NCBI GenBank assembly: GCA_024734555.1
Contig: JANPWX010000360.1
Coordinates: 1,360,774-1,424,773 of the forward strand
Length of the DNA stretch: 64,000 nucleotides
From: Trochalopteron elliotii
Taxonomy: Eukaryota > Chordata > Aves > Passeriformes > Leiothrichidae
Direction: 5' to 3'
The notes beneath the pieces were generated by a model. The model was given only the letters and a program-made list of their open reading frames with translations. It did no database searches and had not been told where the DNA came from. Within the stretch, counting starts at the first letter, position 1. Every line of letters starts with the position of its first letter. Shown here piece after piece: positions 1 to 13,000 of the stretch. The translations under genes were made by a program, and so were the position numbers.

Positions 1-1534
1 TCATCCAGATCCTAAAAATACATTACAAACTCAAATTTATATAATTTTACGATTCACTTGAAAAGTGTTTAAAACTCAGAAGTGGGCACAATATAATATT
101 CTACTTAACAGTAAGAATCCTTTCTGAAAACTTCCTGTCTTGTAACTGGCAAGATAATGTGACTTCCTGCTAATTTATTTCTCATTTTCTTTTGGCTTTA
201 AAGTTGAAATATGTAACATTCTGTAAGTTGTTGTTTTGATTAAGGTAAGTCAATTAACATGATTCTGTACAAGAATGCTCAAGAATAGTTCAGTTTGTCA
301 GATAGTGGTATAGTTCTATACAAGTTCTATTCACTGGATCTGATGAATGAGACACAATGCTGACAAGATCATTAATTCAGGTGTGTGTTTTTTATTATAA
401 TCCCTTAAATATATTTGATGTAAAAATTATTTTCATAATGGCAATTCAATAAAATTAGCTGATTTTTAATATACCGCAAATAATTTCAGTCTCCTTAAGA
501 TTTTCGTAAGTGTCTGTATTAAGAATAAAATGTATATTCAGTTGTCAGCTGAAAAATGTGAGATTCATCCTGGGCTTCTGTTTTTCTGTGTGGAGGTAGT
601 AAGAGGAGAAGGACCCTCTGCTTCTTCACCTGTGGTAGGCCCTTTGACTGCTGCAACCAGTCTCATGCAGGAGTATGTGAAGCAGAGGTCTTGGAAGCAG
701 TTTCTCTCCCTTTACCTGAATATCCTAAAGAGGACAGAAAAGCTGCTCTGATTCGTGTCTCAATTCTGAAATTCTGTTTGTGTTCCTCTGTCCAGGTTAG
801 AAAGATTGAAGAATGCAGTCCTGGAATACTGGTATTATTTTGCTGAGCAGCAGTTGGTTTCAGGGCTTTCCATGTTTGATTCTTTTGAGCAGAATTAAGT
901 GAACAGGTGTTTTCAATGCAAATGGTTTATTTCAGTAGTGAGTCCTGCCTGTGCAAACAAGGCAGAACCAAGTTAGGCATATGTGTCACTATTCAGACAC
1001 CTCAGACAACTTACTACTTTGTGTCCCAACCACCACATGTTTTGGGACCTTGCCTTTGTAAATTCTGTGCTTCTTTGCTTTCTGTGGTTAGAATCTGGAC
1101 AATTTAAGTGTTCTGAGTTGAAATCTGGCCACCTTCTCTATGACTTGAAAATGTTACCTCTAAAAAGGAAAGCTTCTGTTACTCTGTTAACTAGAGCTGC
1201 TGAAATGTACTCACTTTTTGGTGTGGGTACAGAAGTGACTCATTAGCTAGAGACAACATATGCTCAGTATGGAATAGGGCAGGTAAGGTTAAAAGTCATT
1301 CTTTTTTATATTGCATTTGATGTTTTTCTATATCAAATGCCTCTTAATTGGTTAGTTTCTTTATGAAAACTAATTTATACATCAATGCCATTGCTCTGTT
1401 GTAACATTTTGGTAGCTGTGGAACTTTTAAAATGACAACTGGGAAGGCAACTGTTTCTGCTAAAGCAAAATGAAGGTAATGTATGTTATTGGGAAGCCAT
1501 ATAACATACAAGAAAAATCTGTGTAAGTGTAGTG
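1..1534. other. Anonymous AT-rich sequence, no gene seen
   Basis: No recognisable gene, RNA or transposon. Short open frames occur, for example 73 codons at 530-751 and 87 codons at 983-1246, but none shows a domain, a compositional signature or convincing splice sites. I treat them as chance frames. Confidence 0.7.
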
Positions 1535-1679
1535 TGGCTGGACACCAGGCACCCACCAGAGAGTCCCTGTCACTCCCCTCTGCAATTGGACTGGGGAGAG
1601 AAAACATAATGAAAGGTTTGTGGATTGAGATAAGGTCCAGCAGAGAGATCACTCACCAAATACCATCATGGGCAAAACA
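1535..1679 (-). mobile_element. Orphan ERV leader/LTR-end fragment
   Basis: Read on the minus strand, this begins in TTTTGCCCATGATGG, continues through GGTGAGTGATCTCTC, TTTTCTCTCCCCAGTCC and a GAGGGGAGTGACAG-like stretch, and ends in CTGGTGTCCAGCC. The same blocks occur in the same order, plus strand, at about 34917-35042, where they follow the body of an ERV LTR. The series also matches, from memory, the U5/leader region of a common songbird LTR family. Only this piece is present: sequence beyond position 1680 does not match the LTR body, so it is either a truncated insertion or the end of a diverged subfamily. It contains a GGTGAGTG splice-donor-like site and a pyrimidine-rich acceptor-like site. 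The 110-codon plus frame (1483-1815) and the 102-codon minus frame (1344-1652) across it have no known protein content. Confidence 0.8.
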
Positions 1680-4600
1680 TGTAGCAACATGTACAAAATA
1701 TATACATTTGGCCGAGTCTTCTTATTCACCATTCCCTGAAACAGTTCCACGTGTCTGTGACACCTCTGATGAAAGAGGTGGTCAAGAGTGGCCATGGAGT
1801 GTAGCAGGACTCTGAGTCTGTGGCAGAAGAATTATATATAGATGTATTATGGGAGTTAGGTTGCATAATTCTGATCTGCATGGCATTCACATCTTAACAT
1901 CCATAATAGGATCAGTGGAAGTTAAGTAATACAATCCAGATTGGTCAGTCATTGCAGAACTTCAGTGACCAATTCATAGCTCTAAGTCCTAAATATGAAA
2001 GTTTTGAACTCTGCCTCCACAAGACACCATGATGCTTATGTTTGTATCCACATGCTAATGACACATTTACAAAAAATGAAGGTCAGATGGATGTTCTGCC
2101 ATTTTGAGGAAGATTATTAGAGGTCATTTAGGAATTTCTTGTGCAGTAGCTTTCATTCACAATCCTAGTGTGAGTTAAAACACTGGGTGGTCACTACACA
2201 CATCTTAATAAGGATTTAGCTAAACCAAGCTGATTAAATCTATATTAGTATATAAGCAAAGTCAGATTTTGTTAAGTTCTTAGCAGGAATCCTATTACTG
2301 CACATGGGATAAAAAAATTATTTGTTCTGCTTGATGCTACTGGCTCAGAAAATATTTTCCATCCAGATACGAAACGATGTTAGAGTCAAATCCTTATCAA
2401 TTCTAATGTACTTGAGATGGATCTAACTCATCAGAATATCAGAGTTTCATAAATTATTCCAGTTAATGATTTGCAATAACCTAGAACTATTTGAATAGAA
2501 ATTACTGCTACGTGTTGGAAAGATGGAGACCCAGGTGGGAGGATGGGGAACCCGTCTTGTGCTGTTGATGTGGCAGATGTGGTTGATGTGCACAGCAGTT
2601 GCAGTGGTGATCTGTTGTTCAGGATGTTTATTCTATCCTGTTTGAGCACGCTCCCAGGGTGCTTTGGGATTATTATATGTTTGATTTTGGTGATATCTTA
2701 CATGCTTTAAGGTAAGGCCAGTTAGGACAGCATTGCTACTGAAACAGTCAACGTCACTTTCCTCCTACTCTGTTCCCTTCCCTATCTGGCACCTTAGGTG
2801 GCCCAAATATCTGTATGTTGGGCAATCCCAGTACTTCACTGGGATGTTCATTAGATTGAAACTAGCGTGGGAAAAACATCCTGGTTAGTCTCAGTATTTC
2901 CAGCTAACCATGCAACTACATAAACACTCACGCTCACCCAAGAATGGATAACACGGAGTGGGGAGCAAGAAGATGGTGACAGTGCAAAACTGCTTTTTAT
3001 CGAGGCAGTGGTGTGTTGTGCCAGCCTAAAGTGTGGCTTGGTGCAAAATTTGGGTAAATCCAAGGGAGAAAACACTGTTTAAGTACACTGAAAAAAGCTG
3101 CAATCTCATTTGTTCACAAATGGTTGTGCTAAGAAGTAATTATTCTGTGAAGAACATGCAAAAATCTTATTTAGAATACTGTTCTTAATTTAATATAAGC
3201 TTTCATATGGTTTTTTTTGTTTACTTTTTGGACTTGTTATGATCAATAGTCACCTAGAAAATCAGTTCTCAGGATCCTCCAAAGGGAAAGCCCCAAATAT
3301 ATTCAGAAATTACAGTGGTACCTGCTGGCCAGCAACTGGGGACAGATTCATTGCAGTCATTTGAGTCCATATGAAATAGGAAGAGGAGACACATTTCTGT
3401 ACCATGTGCAGAAATGTGCTGTCTAGGGCAAATTGTGGCCTAATGTTCTGAACACAGAGTAACCTCTCAGCAGTTCTGGTTCTCCTCCCAGCCCTGCATC
3501 CCTGTTTTGTGCAGTCTTTGGCCATTCATTTAAAATATTCCCAGGGCATGGTGTGATGGAACAAGAGCTTCCAATGTAACTGAAGAGATTTCAGCTGAGA
3601 TGCTGTGGTCAGTTTTATGCAGACTTTTAATGCATTTCAGGGCACAGATGGGTAAGTTTCAACTTACCACTGCAGGGAGTTCAAGCAGACCTGTTTCTTT
3701 TTCAGTAAAATGAGCAAGGAGCATTTACACAACTGTTTAATATGTTCAGTCATGAGGAAGTAAGTTCCTACATCACTTGACTTCCATGGGAGGATAATTT
3801 TTATTCCACCCTGATTTCCCTCACTTCTAGAAATGAGAATGGAAATATCCACTCTATTTTTAAGGGTCCCTCAGATATGCAAATAGATACATAATTCTCT
3901 CAAGCTTTTCTGGTCCAATAGAAGCAGAAAGAAATCAGGAATGGATAAGCAAGGTCTGAATGGAGTGTTAACTCAAGTGCAAGTGAATGTTGCACATAGT
4001 CTTTGCTTTAGAAAATAGACTGCACAGTAACACGATAGCAAAGAGAGAACTTGCCTTCCACCACTTCAGGTGCCCAGTTACTCCAGTATCTTCTTCCACC
4101 ATGCTTATTTTTGCTGTTTCATCAAAGTAATTTAATTCAAAAGAATGTTAAACTCAGAGAATTTCTGCACTGTACTTATAAGCATTTTCCTACAAATGGT
4201 CCTGTGCCGCAAACCAATGTGATGACTACTCTGTATGTGCCATTATTTCTAGAAGCCATACATAGTTGTGCTAAATTAACTAATGATATGTACCTTTAAA
4301 CTAATTCAATTTAATCATTATATCATTATTATCACATGCATGCTGCCTCTTGGAGAAAAGCTTTAACTCAGAGAAGTATAACAAAAACCTAGAACACCAA
4401 CATAAACTTGTTTAAAAATCAAGCATCCAGTATAGATGAGGTTTTTGGTACTTACACTGCGTGTTTCCGTTCCTACTTTATTACTGCAAGTTTCCATTCT
4501 TATGTCTTTACTGTGGAGCAAATTCATCCTTTTATTTTAGAAAAAAATCCCTGTATTCCATCTAGACTAGTGGAGATTATTAATATTATCTTAGAATTGT

Positions 4601-5102
4601 AGTCTGCTTCAGATCCAGGCTATTTTTAATTCAGTTTGCCTAAGAGATTTTTTTTTTCCCGAAGAAGGACTTGAAGAAAAAAGTCCTGTTGCTTACTTCC
4701 CAATTCAAGCTCATCATGTGTAACCCTTAAAATTCACTACTTCTAGTTATCAGCACTGGGGTGTATTTCTGGTATAGTGACTAGCTTAGACCAGACACTC
4801 ACCTTTTAGATGGCCAAACAAACCCTACTTAAGAGTACTTTCTACATTGTAAAAGATGATCAGTCTGGCAAATTGGTATAATACTCTAGGGTCTCTCAGA
4901 TCCTCAATTGCTCTGATGTCTCTCAGCTGAGAAATAAAACAAGGTCTTGATTAGCAGTGTTTATTAAAAGCCCTGTGGCACTTTTTGCCCAAGCTGACTA
5001 TAGATGGGTAATCACATCAATGGTTACATAACGAAGATAAACATTTCACGGCATTATAAACTCTCCTGCTGTGAAGCACAAGCCACCCACCAACTGCCTG
5101 AT
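1680..5102. other. Anonymous sequence, no gene seen
   Basis: No recognised transposon, RNA gene or exon. A small 9-bp tandem repeat lies at 2564-2590. The open frames (72-82 codons, for example 2431-2649 minus and 4051-4299 plus) show no domain and no homology I can recall. Confidence 0.65.
2564..2590. repeat. 9-bp tandem repeat, three units
   Basis: Three units GTTGATGTG / GCAGATGTG / GTTGATGTG follow one another exactly, with two differences in the middle copy. It is a short simple repeat with no sign of function. Confidence 0.8.
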
Positions 5103-5252
5103 TTTAGGAAGAACCCTCTCTATTACATAAGTGTTCAGTATGGGGGTTTCTTGCACCTGCCTCTGAAGCATCTGGTACTTGTCACCTTCAAAAACAGGAT
5201 TCAAGACTCGATGGACAACTAATCTGAGCCAATCTGGCAATTTTTATGTAAC
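5103..5252 (+). mobile_element. Ancient CR1-like LINE 3' end
   Basis: The segment contains, in order, GGGTTTCTTGCACCTGCC, TCTGAAGCATCTGGTACTTG, AAACAGGATTCAAGACTCG, GATGGACAACTAATCTGAGC and AATCTGGCAATTTTTATG. This is the order of a CR1-type 3' end widespread in reptile, crocodile and turtle DNA (CTGAAGCATCTGGTACTGGCC, then GACAGGATACTGGGCTAGAT, then GTCTGACCCAGTATGGC and TTCTTATG). The many substitutions suggest an old copy predating the avian CR1 copies elsewhere in this window. The upstream limit is uncertain and may extend to about 5080. The overlapping 72-codon plus and 64-codon minus frames are not genes. Identification is from remembered consensus. Confidence 0.75.
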
Positions 5253-7032
5253 CAAAGACTCTTTGTGACAGGGGGACATGTCATAGTGCTCACTGATGTA
5301 TCTGCTGAGTTCCCAGGGCTATTTAAAATGTGTATTGTATGTTCTTCCTTTAAAGTTCATTTTTAGGCTGCCTGATACAAGGTAATATTATAGGAATCGC
5401 TGTACAAATGTGAGAGTGGGACTGTATTCATATGTGTGATTGTGGGTGACTTTTAAGTACATTTCTGTTCATGAAGAAGCAATGAATTGCTAGCAGAGAA
5501 AGTGGGAGTACTATTACATAAGCTGGAGCTATTCAGGATATCTTTAACTCGTTCTCATATGCTTGTGCATTTTTCCTCTCCTTGCAGAAAGTGCAGAACA
5601 GGTGTAACTATTTAGCATTGTCTGTATCTCACCCTAGATTCAACTCCTCCCTACAGTGTTAGCATGGATTCCTGATTGCTCTCACAAGCAGATCACACAA
5701 ATGTTACCAAAATGCTTGTGAAAGAATTTACACAATAAATTTCTACCATTATTTACAATAACAAAAATTTTAAATACCTTCTAATGAAGTAACATTTTTA
5801 ATTTCAAAGCAATCTGCAAATTGCAAATAGGAAACGTGTTATTTTTCAAGAAGATATATGGGGCTCTGGGATGGTACATGGTCATAGGAAAATCAACTGA
5901 TTTTATGTCTAGGCCATATTTAAATCTCACTGGTGTTTCTAAGACTTAAGCTCATGCATACAGTTAATGACATTCTTGACCTCTTTGCAGCTTTAGGATA
6001 GTGTAACTTGCAGCCTGTAGTATAAGATGTCTAAGCATTTCCTAAACAATAGTCTTGTAGTGCACAGAAATAGTGAAATATTTTATTGTGGGGCATTAAC
6101 AAAGCTGTACCTAATTGAAACATAAAATTCTTTAAATTAAGAAAAAGAAAAGGCAGCAGTAGATGCTGTATGCATGTTCCTTGGTAATGATTTCTAATAT
6201 TTTAAACATCAGTTTAATCTGAAACTCTCCAACCAATAGACTTCTTGAAAAGCTCTCCAAACATTTTCGTCCATTGCTGTGGATTCCAAATGTATTGGCT
6301 CTTTGTCTTTTCCCTGGTTGCACTGATTGCAACTGTCACTGAGTCACACAGCTTGCTTTGGGCCTGCAGCCAAGTTGATTACAACAACAACTTGTGAACC
6401 ATAAAAAGGTAGTCTTGGATCTCAGAGAGAGCTGAGTTATAAAGACACACTTAATCCTTCTGAAAAAAGACTGGACTCAATAAATACTTTTGCATTGTTC
6501 TCTCTACTTTCTCAAGAATAATTTAGTTATCAATGGTGAAATTAATTCTTTTGAGACATCACAGCTACAAATGAAAAAGATGTGGAAGCTGTCTGTCAGA
6601 TGTTAAGGCAGTACCTGTTAGTGGACAGATCACAGACAAGTTTAGGGACAAATGTGCCAAAAATTTTTATTAGTTCTTTTCAGTCTGTTTCAGTGTTACA
6701 TGGGCGTGTCAGTAAAATGCCTGCTTACCAGCTCTCTAGGAATCTTTGATATCTCCAGGGTTTAAACAATAAAGCTAACAAATTTCTTTTTATAGTAACA
6801 TTTTGTACAATGGATGGTAAACATACCAAGTAGGAAGGAATTTAAACTGTTGGCTTTTGGGAAGCACTAGAAAACACTGTATTTAAAATAATATCACAGC
6901 CTTTTTAGATGGCTGAGTCCCCATCTTACACAGCACAGCATAGCACACATAAATCATTTGGGCAAAAATAGTTGACTTCCAGTATTTTTACCTGTATATT
7001 TTATTTGATTAGTTCAGTGGGTTTGGGTATAA

Positions 7033-7064
7033 AAAGGAATAAAGGGTTAAAGGAATAAAGGGTT
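7033..7064. repeat. 16-bp perfect tandem duplication
   Basis: The unit AAAGGAATAAAGGGTT occurs twice without a gap or mismatch. It looks like a recent slippage event. Confidence 0.85.
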
Positions 7065-8179
7065 CAGTTCTGCTGAAACATCAATTCAAAAATGAAGTTT
7101 TGCATAGACAGCTGAAAGAATTCTATAAAGTAGTAAGGACAAAAAGCCATTAAGTTAACTTACGTGGCTCTGCTTGCATGAGAACCTATGTTAGATAATT
7201 TCTCTGTCGTACTGACTTGTTAGGGTTAGACCAAACTGCTGTGTTAGAACAACCCAATGTGTTTCTCCTCCATACTTAGTGGGAAGCTGGTCTCTCTCTT
7301 CATTCCCTAATTAAGAGAAAACATCTTAATATTCAGCCTAAATCTGTTCATTCAGTCTATTCAGATTATACCCATGTGTTCTTATGACAACACTGTCTGC
7401 TACCTTAAATAGTTGTTTCCCCCCTTGATCTATTTAGTCCGTCATGACATCAGTCTCCATACTCTAGACGAACCAGACCACAGTCTTCCATTTTCTTCTC
7501 ATATGCCTGGCTATCCAAGACAGTTGAATAGCCCATCTCTGCAACCACTTTAGCTTGAATATATACTGCTGGAACATGAAACACAGTGATTGTGCAGAAC
7601 AGTTCATATGAGTTATTGCCAGGGTTCTGCACTAATGGTATTAATCGTTCCCTATCCCTGATATGGCCTATGAATGTATTTCTCTTTTTCTTTGGTTATA
7701 GTAGATTGGTAGCTCAAACAGTTTTGTATCCAGTTGGTGTTTACATGTCCTTCTCCTCCTGAGTCTCTTCTACCTGAAAAGCTTGTATCTTACAGTAAAA
7801 CTTCTGTTCTTAGTTTCAAAATGTTTGGTTTTAGTGTTTGAATTTCTTTTCTGCTACTCCAGTCCTCAAAGTTACCCAGTTTTTCTGGTGTGGTATCTCC
7901 CTTTGTTTCCATTATTTTGCTTTGTCAGTCCATCTCATAACCACAGCTGTTTTCAGTGACATCTACATCCATCCAGATGCAAATAGGACTAATCCAAGAG
8001 CAGTGTTTTAGGAACTCTACTTGCTGCCTTTTTGCAGCTTGATGATTTCCTTTCAACAAGTGATGAGAAACATTTGCACTTTGTAAGGTGGCATGGAGGC
8101 AACTGCTCCTACATATATTTTTACATGAGATTTGAAGAGGCATTTTGTAAACAGAAGAAGTAGAGACAGGATAACCAGT

Positions 8180-8260
8180 TGGTGGGGGTTTTTTGTTTGT
8201 TTGTTTTTTGGGTTTTTTTGGGTTTGTGTGGGGTTTTTTGTTGGTTCCCCCCCCCGCCCC
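8180..8260. repeat. G/T-rich low-complexity block with C-run
   Basis: The plus strand has a GGGGG run, poly-T with interspersed G, two GGG runs separated by seven T, a GGGG run, and then nine C, one G and four C. This is low-complexity sequence. The G runs could support an intramolecular G-quadruplex with long T loops, but that is inference. The C run is prone to sequencing error. Confidence 0.8.
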
Positions 8261-9567
8261 GAGATATTAGAATTATCATTCAAGGCCTTCAAGCTATTTT
8301 TGTCCATCAAATTTCCCCCTGCTACCTCAGTCTGCTAACATTTGCAGGCAATTCACTAGTTTATATGAAAGCATTTTAACAACTTCAGAACAATTAAGGG
8401 CAAATAAACAGCACTAATATTCAGATTAAGTATGAAGAAGTGTGATCTGATTTTGATGCCTCATCTGATTTAGAATTCTGATTAGAAGGCATCAGAAAAC
8501 CTTCAACATGTCTCCCCTTTCATCCAAGTTTGATTAAAAAACTGTGGAAGTAAAACTAAAAGCCTTTGTGAAAAAGAAGGTTGTCAGGTTCATTCAGATC
8601 CAGAAATTCAAATGTGTCTTGGAACAGTAAGGCAGAAACCATACTTAGTTTCAGTTTAATCTGCAAATCACAAAGCTACATCAGAACTAACAACAATTTA
8701 TAGAATTCTTTACAGTTTCATTATACAATGCAAGACATAAAGAGTAACAACCCCTATCTGCTTTCTCTCATTCCTTAGGTTGTAAACTGTTTGAGGTAGG
8801 GCTTGTTTTAAGATTATTCTGTTTCCATAGTGCTAAGAAAAATGGGCTCTTTTTCTTAGTTGGCACTATTGTAAGAAACACCATTTCTGAAGAAGTATGG
8901 ACAAAAACTGCCCTGTTGTCAATGAATCATGGATAATAGTAATGCTTTACATATTTCCTCTTAGCCTCCACATACTGTAAGGACAAAAAAAATCTCCCAC
9001 TGTAAATAACAAAGTACATGTATTTGCTGTACAAAGAACAGTGTTCGGTTAATGTAATGACTAAATCCAATTCACAAATATATGAAAAAAATTAGTAAGG
9101 TTTTAGAAACTATTTTCAATTCTTTCCATTGTACACACCTGCTGCAACATATATGATATGACATTCCTACATCTCTGATCTTCCCTGAGAAGGGAATTTT
9201 AAACCTTATTCTTGATTTTCTGAGATTGATTAAAATGCTTCAGCACAGCTGAATTGTGCAGGTGTAAATTGTCTGTGTGTGGGAGGAAGAGACAGAATTG
9301 CTTCTCTTCAGCCTGATCTGACTTACACTACAGCAAACAGCCTTTTCTGCTTTACGAAATGTGTGGTAGTTAAGAAGCATCCTGCTCCTCTTGTGATCTG
9401 GTGTACTGACAGAGTGTTTCCAGTTATTCATTCTAGATGGAAATGCAGACAAGTACAATGAAGAACACATGGCTGGAAATGTGCTCTGAGTTTTTGGTTG
9501 AATTCTTCCATTGCTAAATCAACCTTCTAAATGCTTGTGAAGTACCCTTGTTTTTAAAATGTCTTTC

Positions 9568-9640
9568 ATACACACACACATACTCATTCACAGACACACA
9601 TGCATGTAGCCATGCACACATACTCATATATGTATATGAG
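9568..9640. repeat. Decayed CA/TA microsatellite
   Basis: Interrupted CACACA runs contain the phrase CACACATACTCAT twice and end in a TATATGTATATGAG stretch. It is a degenerate dinucleotide repeat lying just before the 3' (tail) end of the minus-strand CR1 that follows. Confidence 0.75.
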
Positions 9641-9654
9641 CAATTATCTCGTGC

Positions 9655-10018
9655 GTGAATCACAATGAGTCAGGTTGGAAGGGGCCATACTGGGTCACCT
9701 GGTCCAATCTCCATATCATTTCCTAGAGCACATGGCACAGGATTGTGTCCAGACAGTTATTGAATATCTCCAGTGAGAGGGACTCCTGTTCCAGTGCTCA
9801 ATTGGTCAGTAAAGAAGTTTTTCCTCATATTCAAGTGGAACTCCCTGTGTATCAGTTTCTGCCCATGGCCTCTTGTCCTATTGCTTGGCATGACTGAGAA
9901 GAGTCTGATTCCATCCTCTTGACCACATCCCTTCAGACAAGTCTCTCAGTTGTCTCTTCTTGAGGCTGAACAGGCCCAGCTCCCTCAGCCTATCCTCAGA
10001 AGAGGATGCTCCAGCTGT
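9655..10018 (-). mobile_element. CR1 LINE, 5'-truncated
   Basis: In plus-strand order the block carries the reverse complement of the CR1 3' UTR and end of ORF2: GAATCACAATGAGTCAGG, GTTGGAAGGGGCCATACTGG, GAGCACATGGCACAGGATTG, AAGTTTTTCCTCATATTCAAG, GGCCTCTTGTCCTATTGC and CTGAACAGGCCCAGCTCC. It stops at ATGCTCCAG, so only the last 360 or so bases of the element are present, as is usual for CR1. The terminal octamer tail is almost gone (one GAATCACAATGA). No flanking duplication is expected, because CR1 typically makes none or very short ones. Confidence 0.94.
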
Positions 10019-13000
10019 TTCTGAAAATTTATATCTCAGTTGTTCTTGAAAAGTGAAGCATTTAAAAATTAATAAACATTTTCAGCTATTTTTCTTCCAT
10101 GACGTTGGAAGACTTGGTAGGCTCTGATGCTGCTGGTGTCAGAGTGTCTACAGTTCTCAAAATCTGGGCTTCATTGCACTGGCCATTGAACGAGCACGTA
10201 GGGAATAATCCAATAAGGAGTGGAAGTCTAATCCTGTTAAAAGACAGAAATGGGAGACACCTATAAGTATTATCTGTTCATTGCCTGGACTTGGCTAGGG
10301 AGACTGGATTGTGAGTGAGGCACCTAGATTATCAGAGGCCTGAGGATATGTGTTGTATATTTTTTTCTGCTATGATTAGCCCAAGGTTGTAATGAGTCCC
10401 TGTGGTAAGAGCATGAATTGATTCTAGATCTCTTGATTTCACTCTAATATGTTAACCACACATTATTCTCCTACTGTTACTAGAAAATGTGTACCTGAAA
10501 ATGCTGCATGTCTGAGATTGCTGGGAACTGTTATTTAGCTGACTGGCTATGTATCAATTTAGAACAGTAAGAGTGAGCATGCTAAAAGTGGATTGGTACA
10601 GCATTTTGGGAAATTAAAAATTAAACCTCAAGAGAGCATCAAAGAGTGAAACTTTCTTGGAAGTCAATGGAGAAAGCAGCTGACTGACATATTTTTTATA
10701 CAGAAATCCACCTAGTGTGCAAAAGGAAATGTTAATGTAAAAGCAAATAACTTTTTTTTCAGTCATTTGACTAGAAATGTGCTGTGCTCAGGATGCAGAC
10801 TCCTGGTGCACTGCAAAAGGCCATCCAGTGAAAAATATACTTTGAGCATGTTCTTTGGACTCTTGTCTTTTAGATTACCATCAAAGAAGTCTTGAGATAC
10901 CATCTCTTTGCTGATATGTCCTCCTAAATCAACATAGTAATTACCTCTGTTAAAATAAAAATACCATCTGAGAAGCACTCCTATAACCACTGCTCAAAAC
11001 AGATAAAGAAAGTTAGTTTATCTGCAGGAACGAGGAGTCAAGCAAAACAGTTATTCAGCACATTTGTCTTTTTTTTGTTCCCGGTCTCCTGAAACCATCG
11101 GAAATATTTTGCTTCAGAGTATTAATGATCTGATAGGATAAATGATTTTTGTTAAAGTTTTTAAACGCGCAGGAATAGACAAATGGGGCATAGACATAAT
11201 AGAAAGAATCAAGGAAGCAATTTTTCTTGGTCTGGTGCTAAGTTTCTTAGTACTTACAAATTTTCACAATCAGCTGCTGAATTTTGAGGTGGAGAACTTG
11301 ATTATGATACGTAGCAGTAAGCTTTTTCTGACTTTTATTACTTTAGCATTTAGGTAGATGACACTGACTGTAGCAGTTAACTTGGACTTTCAGGCAGTCT
11401 TTGTTTATGGCCTATTGTTTCTGTATATATTTTCAAGTTCTATACCATATGAGTCTTATTGTTAGGAATTTTCCGTGCTTCACTGTATTACTGATCTAAC
11501 AAATGTTACAAAATCCCAAATATGCATATGTTTACATATATATTTTCAGTTTTGCTTTTAGAAATTCGGCTGTGCTTTGTATGGCTTATAGAAGGTTTGG
11601 GATCAAATTTCTGCCTGGTGTGAGAATGTAAAATTATATTATTGAGAAACATAAGCTTATGGCCGCCATAAATACATGAAATGTAAAGAAATCATATTCT
11701 TCTAGATTACAGGAAATAGTCTCTTTGATATCTGCCAACCCAGCAGTTCAAGGGATGGTTCCAAAGGAAAGACACTGTTACTGGCAATATGTGGTTTTGC
11801 AATTATTTGCTAAGAAACACTCTAGATCTCATAATTTAGGTACAAGGCAGCCCTGAAGCAGTCTGACCTTGGGACCAACAGCTTTAGGACTTTGAGAATG
11901 CAAAAGGAGCTGCCTCTTGCCACTACTAATCTTCTGAACATTTCAGCTGCATTCTGCTGGGTTCAGCTAGATCAGGGTGTCTGTCCTTTAATCTTTCCAC
12001 ATTGCATTTTCCTTTCTTCAACAGTGTCAATGCTTTTATTTGATTTTCCATTAGAGTTGTAATCAATGGCTTCCAAGATTGGTGAGTGGCTGACATTTGC
12101 TTTGGGATTACCTCAAACTGTGAGACTATTACTATTCCTATATTGGCCATGAGTATATTTCACTGATCATATATGCTAGCTACTGTATAGTGATTGCTTC
12201 TATTAAATGAAACACATGGAAGAAACGTTGCCAGCATCTTAATGAATCTTCTGAGAATGATTCTCTTGTGGTTCAGCTGCCTTGCTGAAGCTCTCAGATC
12301 CTTCATTTTCAAATCTACCACTTACATTTCCGTAGACTTTCATCATGAGCTCACAGATAAGGTAAAGAAATATGAAGTCCAAGATTTGGCACATGTTCTT
12401 GCTTTGCAAATAACACAAAGATTCTTCAAACATTGTAGACCACAGAAAATTTGTTATGCAAGCCAAGCTATTTTAAATGAAAAAAAGTCAGATGCAAAAA
12501 AAAAAAAGCCGTTGTACAATTATATATATTTATGTTTCAAATGTTCTCATGGGATTCAGAAACACAGAATAGATGCTGCTCTCAAATTACTCACAAGATT
12601 GCTATAGAAGTCATCTTACTATTCTTAGAAACAGTTCTGAGAACATTTCTTTTGCTGCACCATCACAAACAATTCCTACTTCATCTCAAAACCCACAGAG
12701 ACTCAGAAGCCCTTTCTGTGCCACCTTCGGATGGATCAGGATACCCCATTCCATCGTTTTGGATGAATCACTGGATCTTTCCAAGCAAGATTGTTACTAA
12801 CTCATAACTACCACCCAGGTAAAAGAAATGGTGCTCTCTCCTCTTACTGCTGAGTGAATAATAACCAGCTGGAAAAAGCAGCAGCAGGTATCAGGCAATA
12901 CACGAAAGGCTAGAAAGTCAATATTAATCAGCCAATGTGATGAAGAACAGAGCTGGAGTATTTTTCTCTAGCTTCAAATAATTCTCTTTATCTTTAATAT

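Larger units (their letters stand above)
5253..9654. other. Anonymous sequence, no gene seen
   Basis: No exon, RNA gene or transposon is recognised. It holds a perfect 16-bp tandem duplication (7033-7064), a G/T-then-C low-complexity block (8180-8260) and a decayed CA-rich microsatellite (9568-9640). The frames at 7925-8379 on both strands are generated by the low-complexity block. Confidence 0.65.

Noticed and set aside
12194..12607. 137-codon plus-strand open frame
   Set aside because: It lacks any recognisable domain, includes a poly-lysine from an A run, and is overlapped by a minus-strand frame. It is not enough for a gene or processed pseudogene call.
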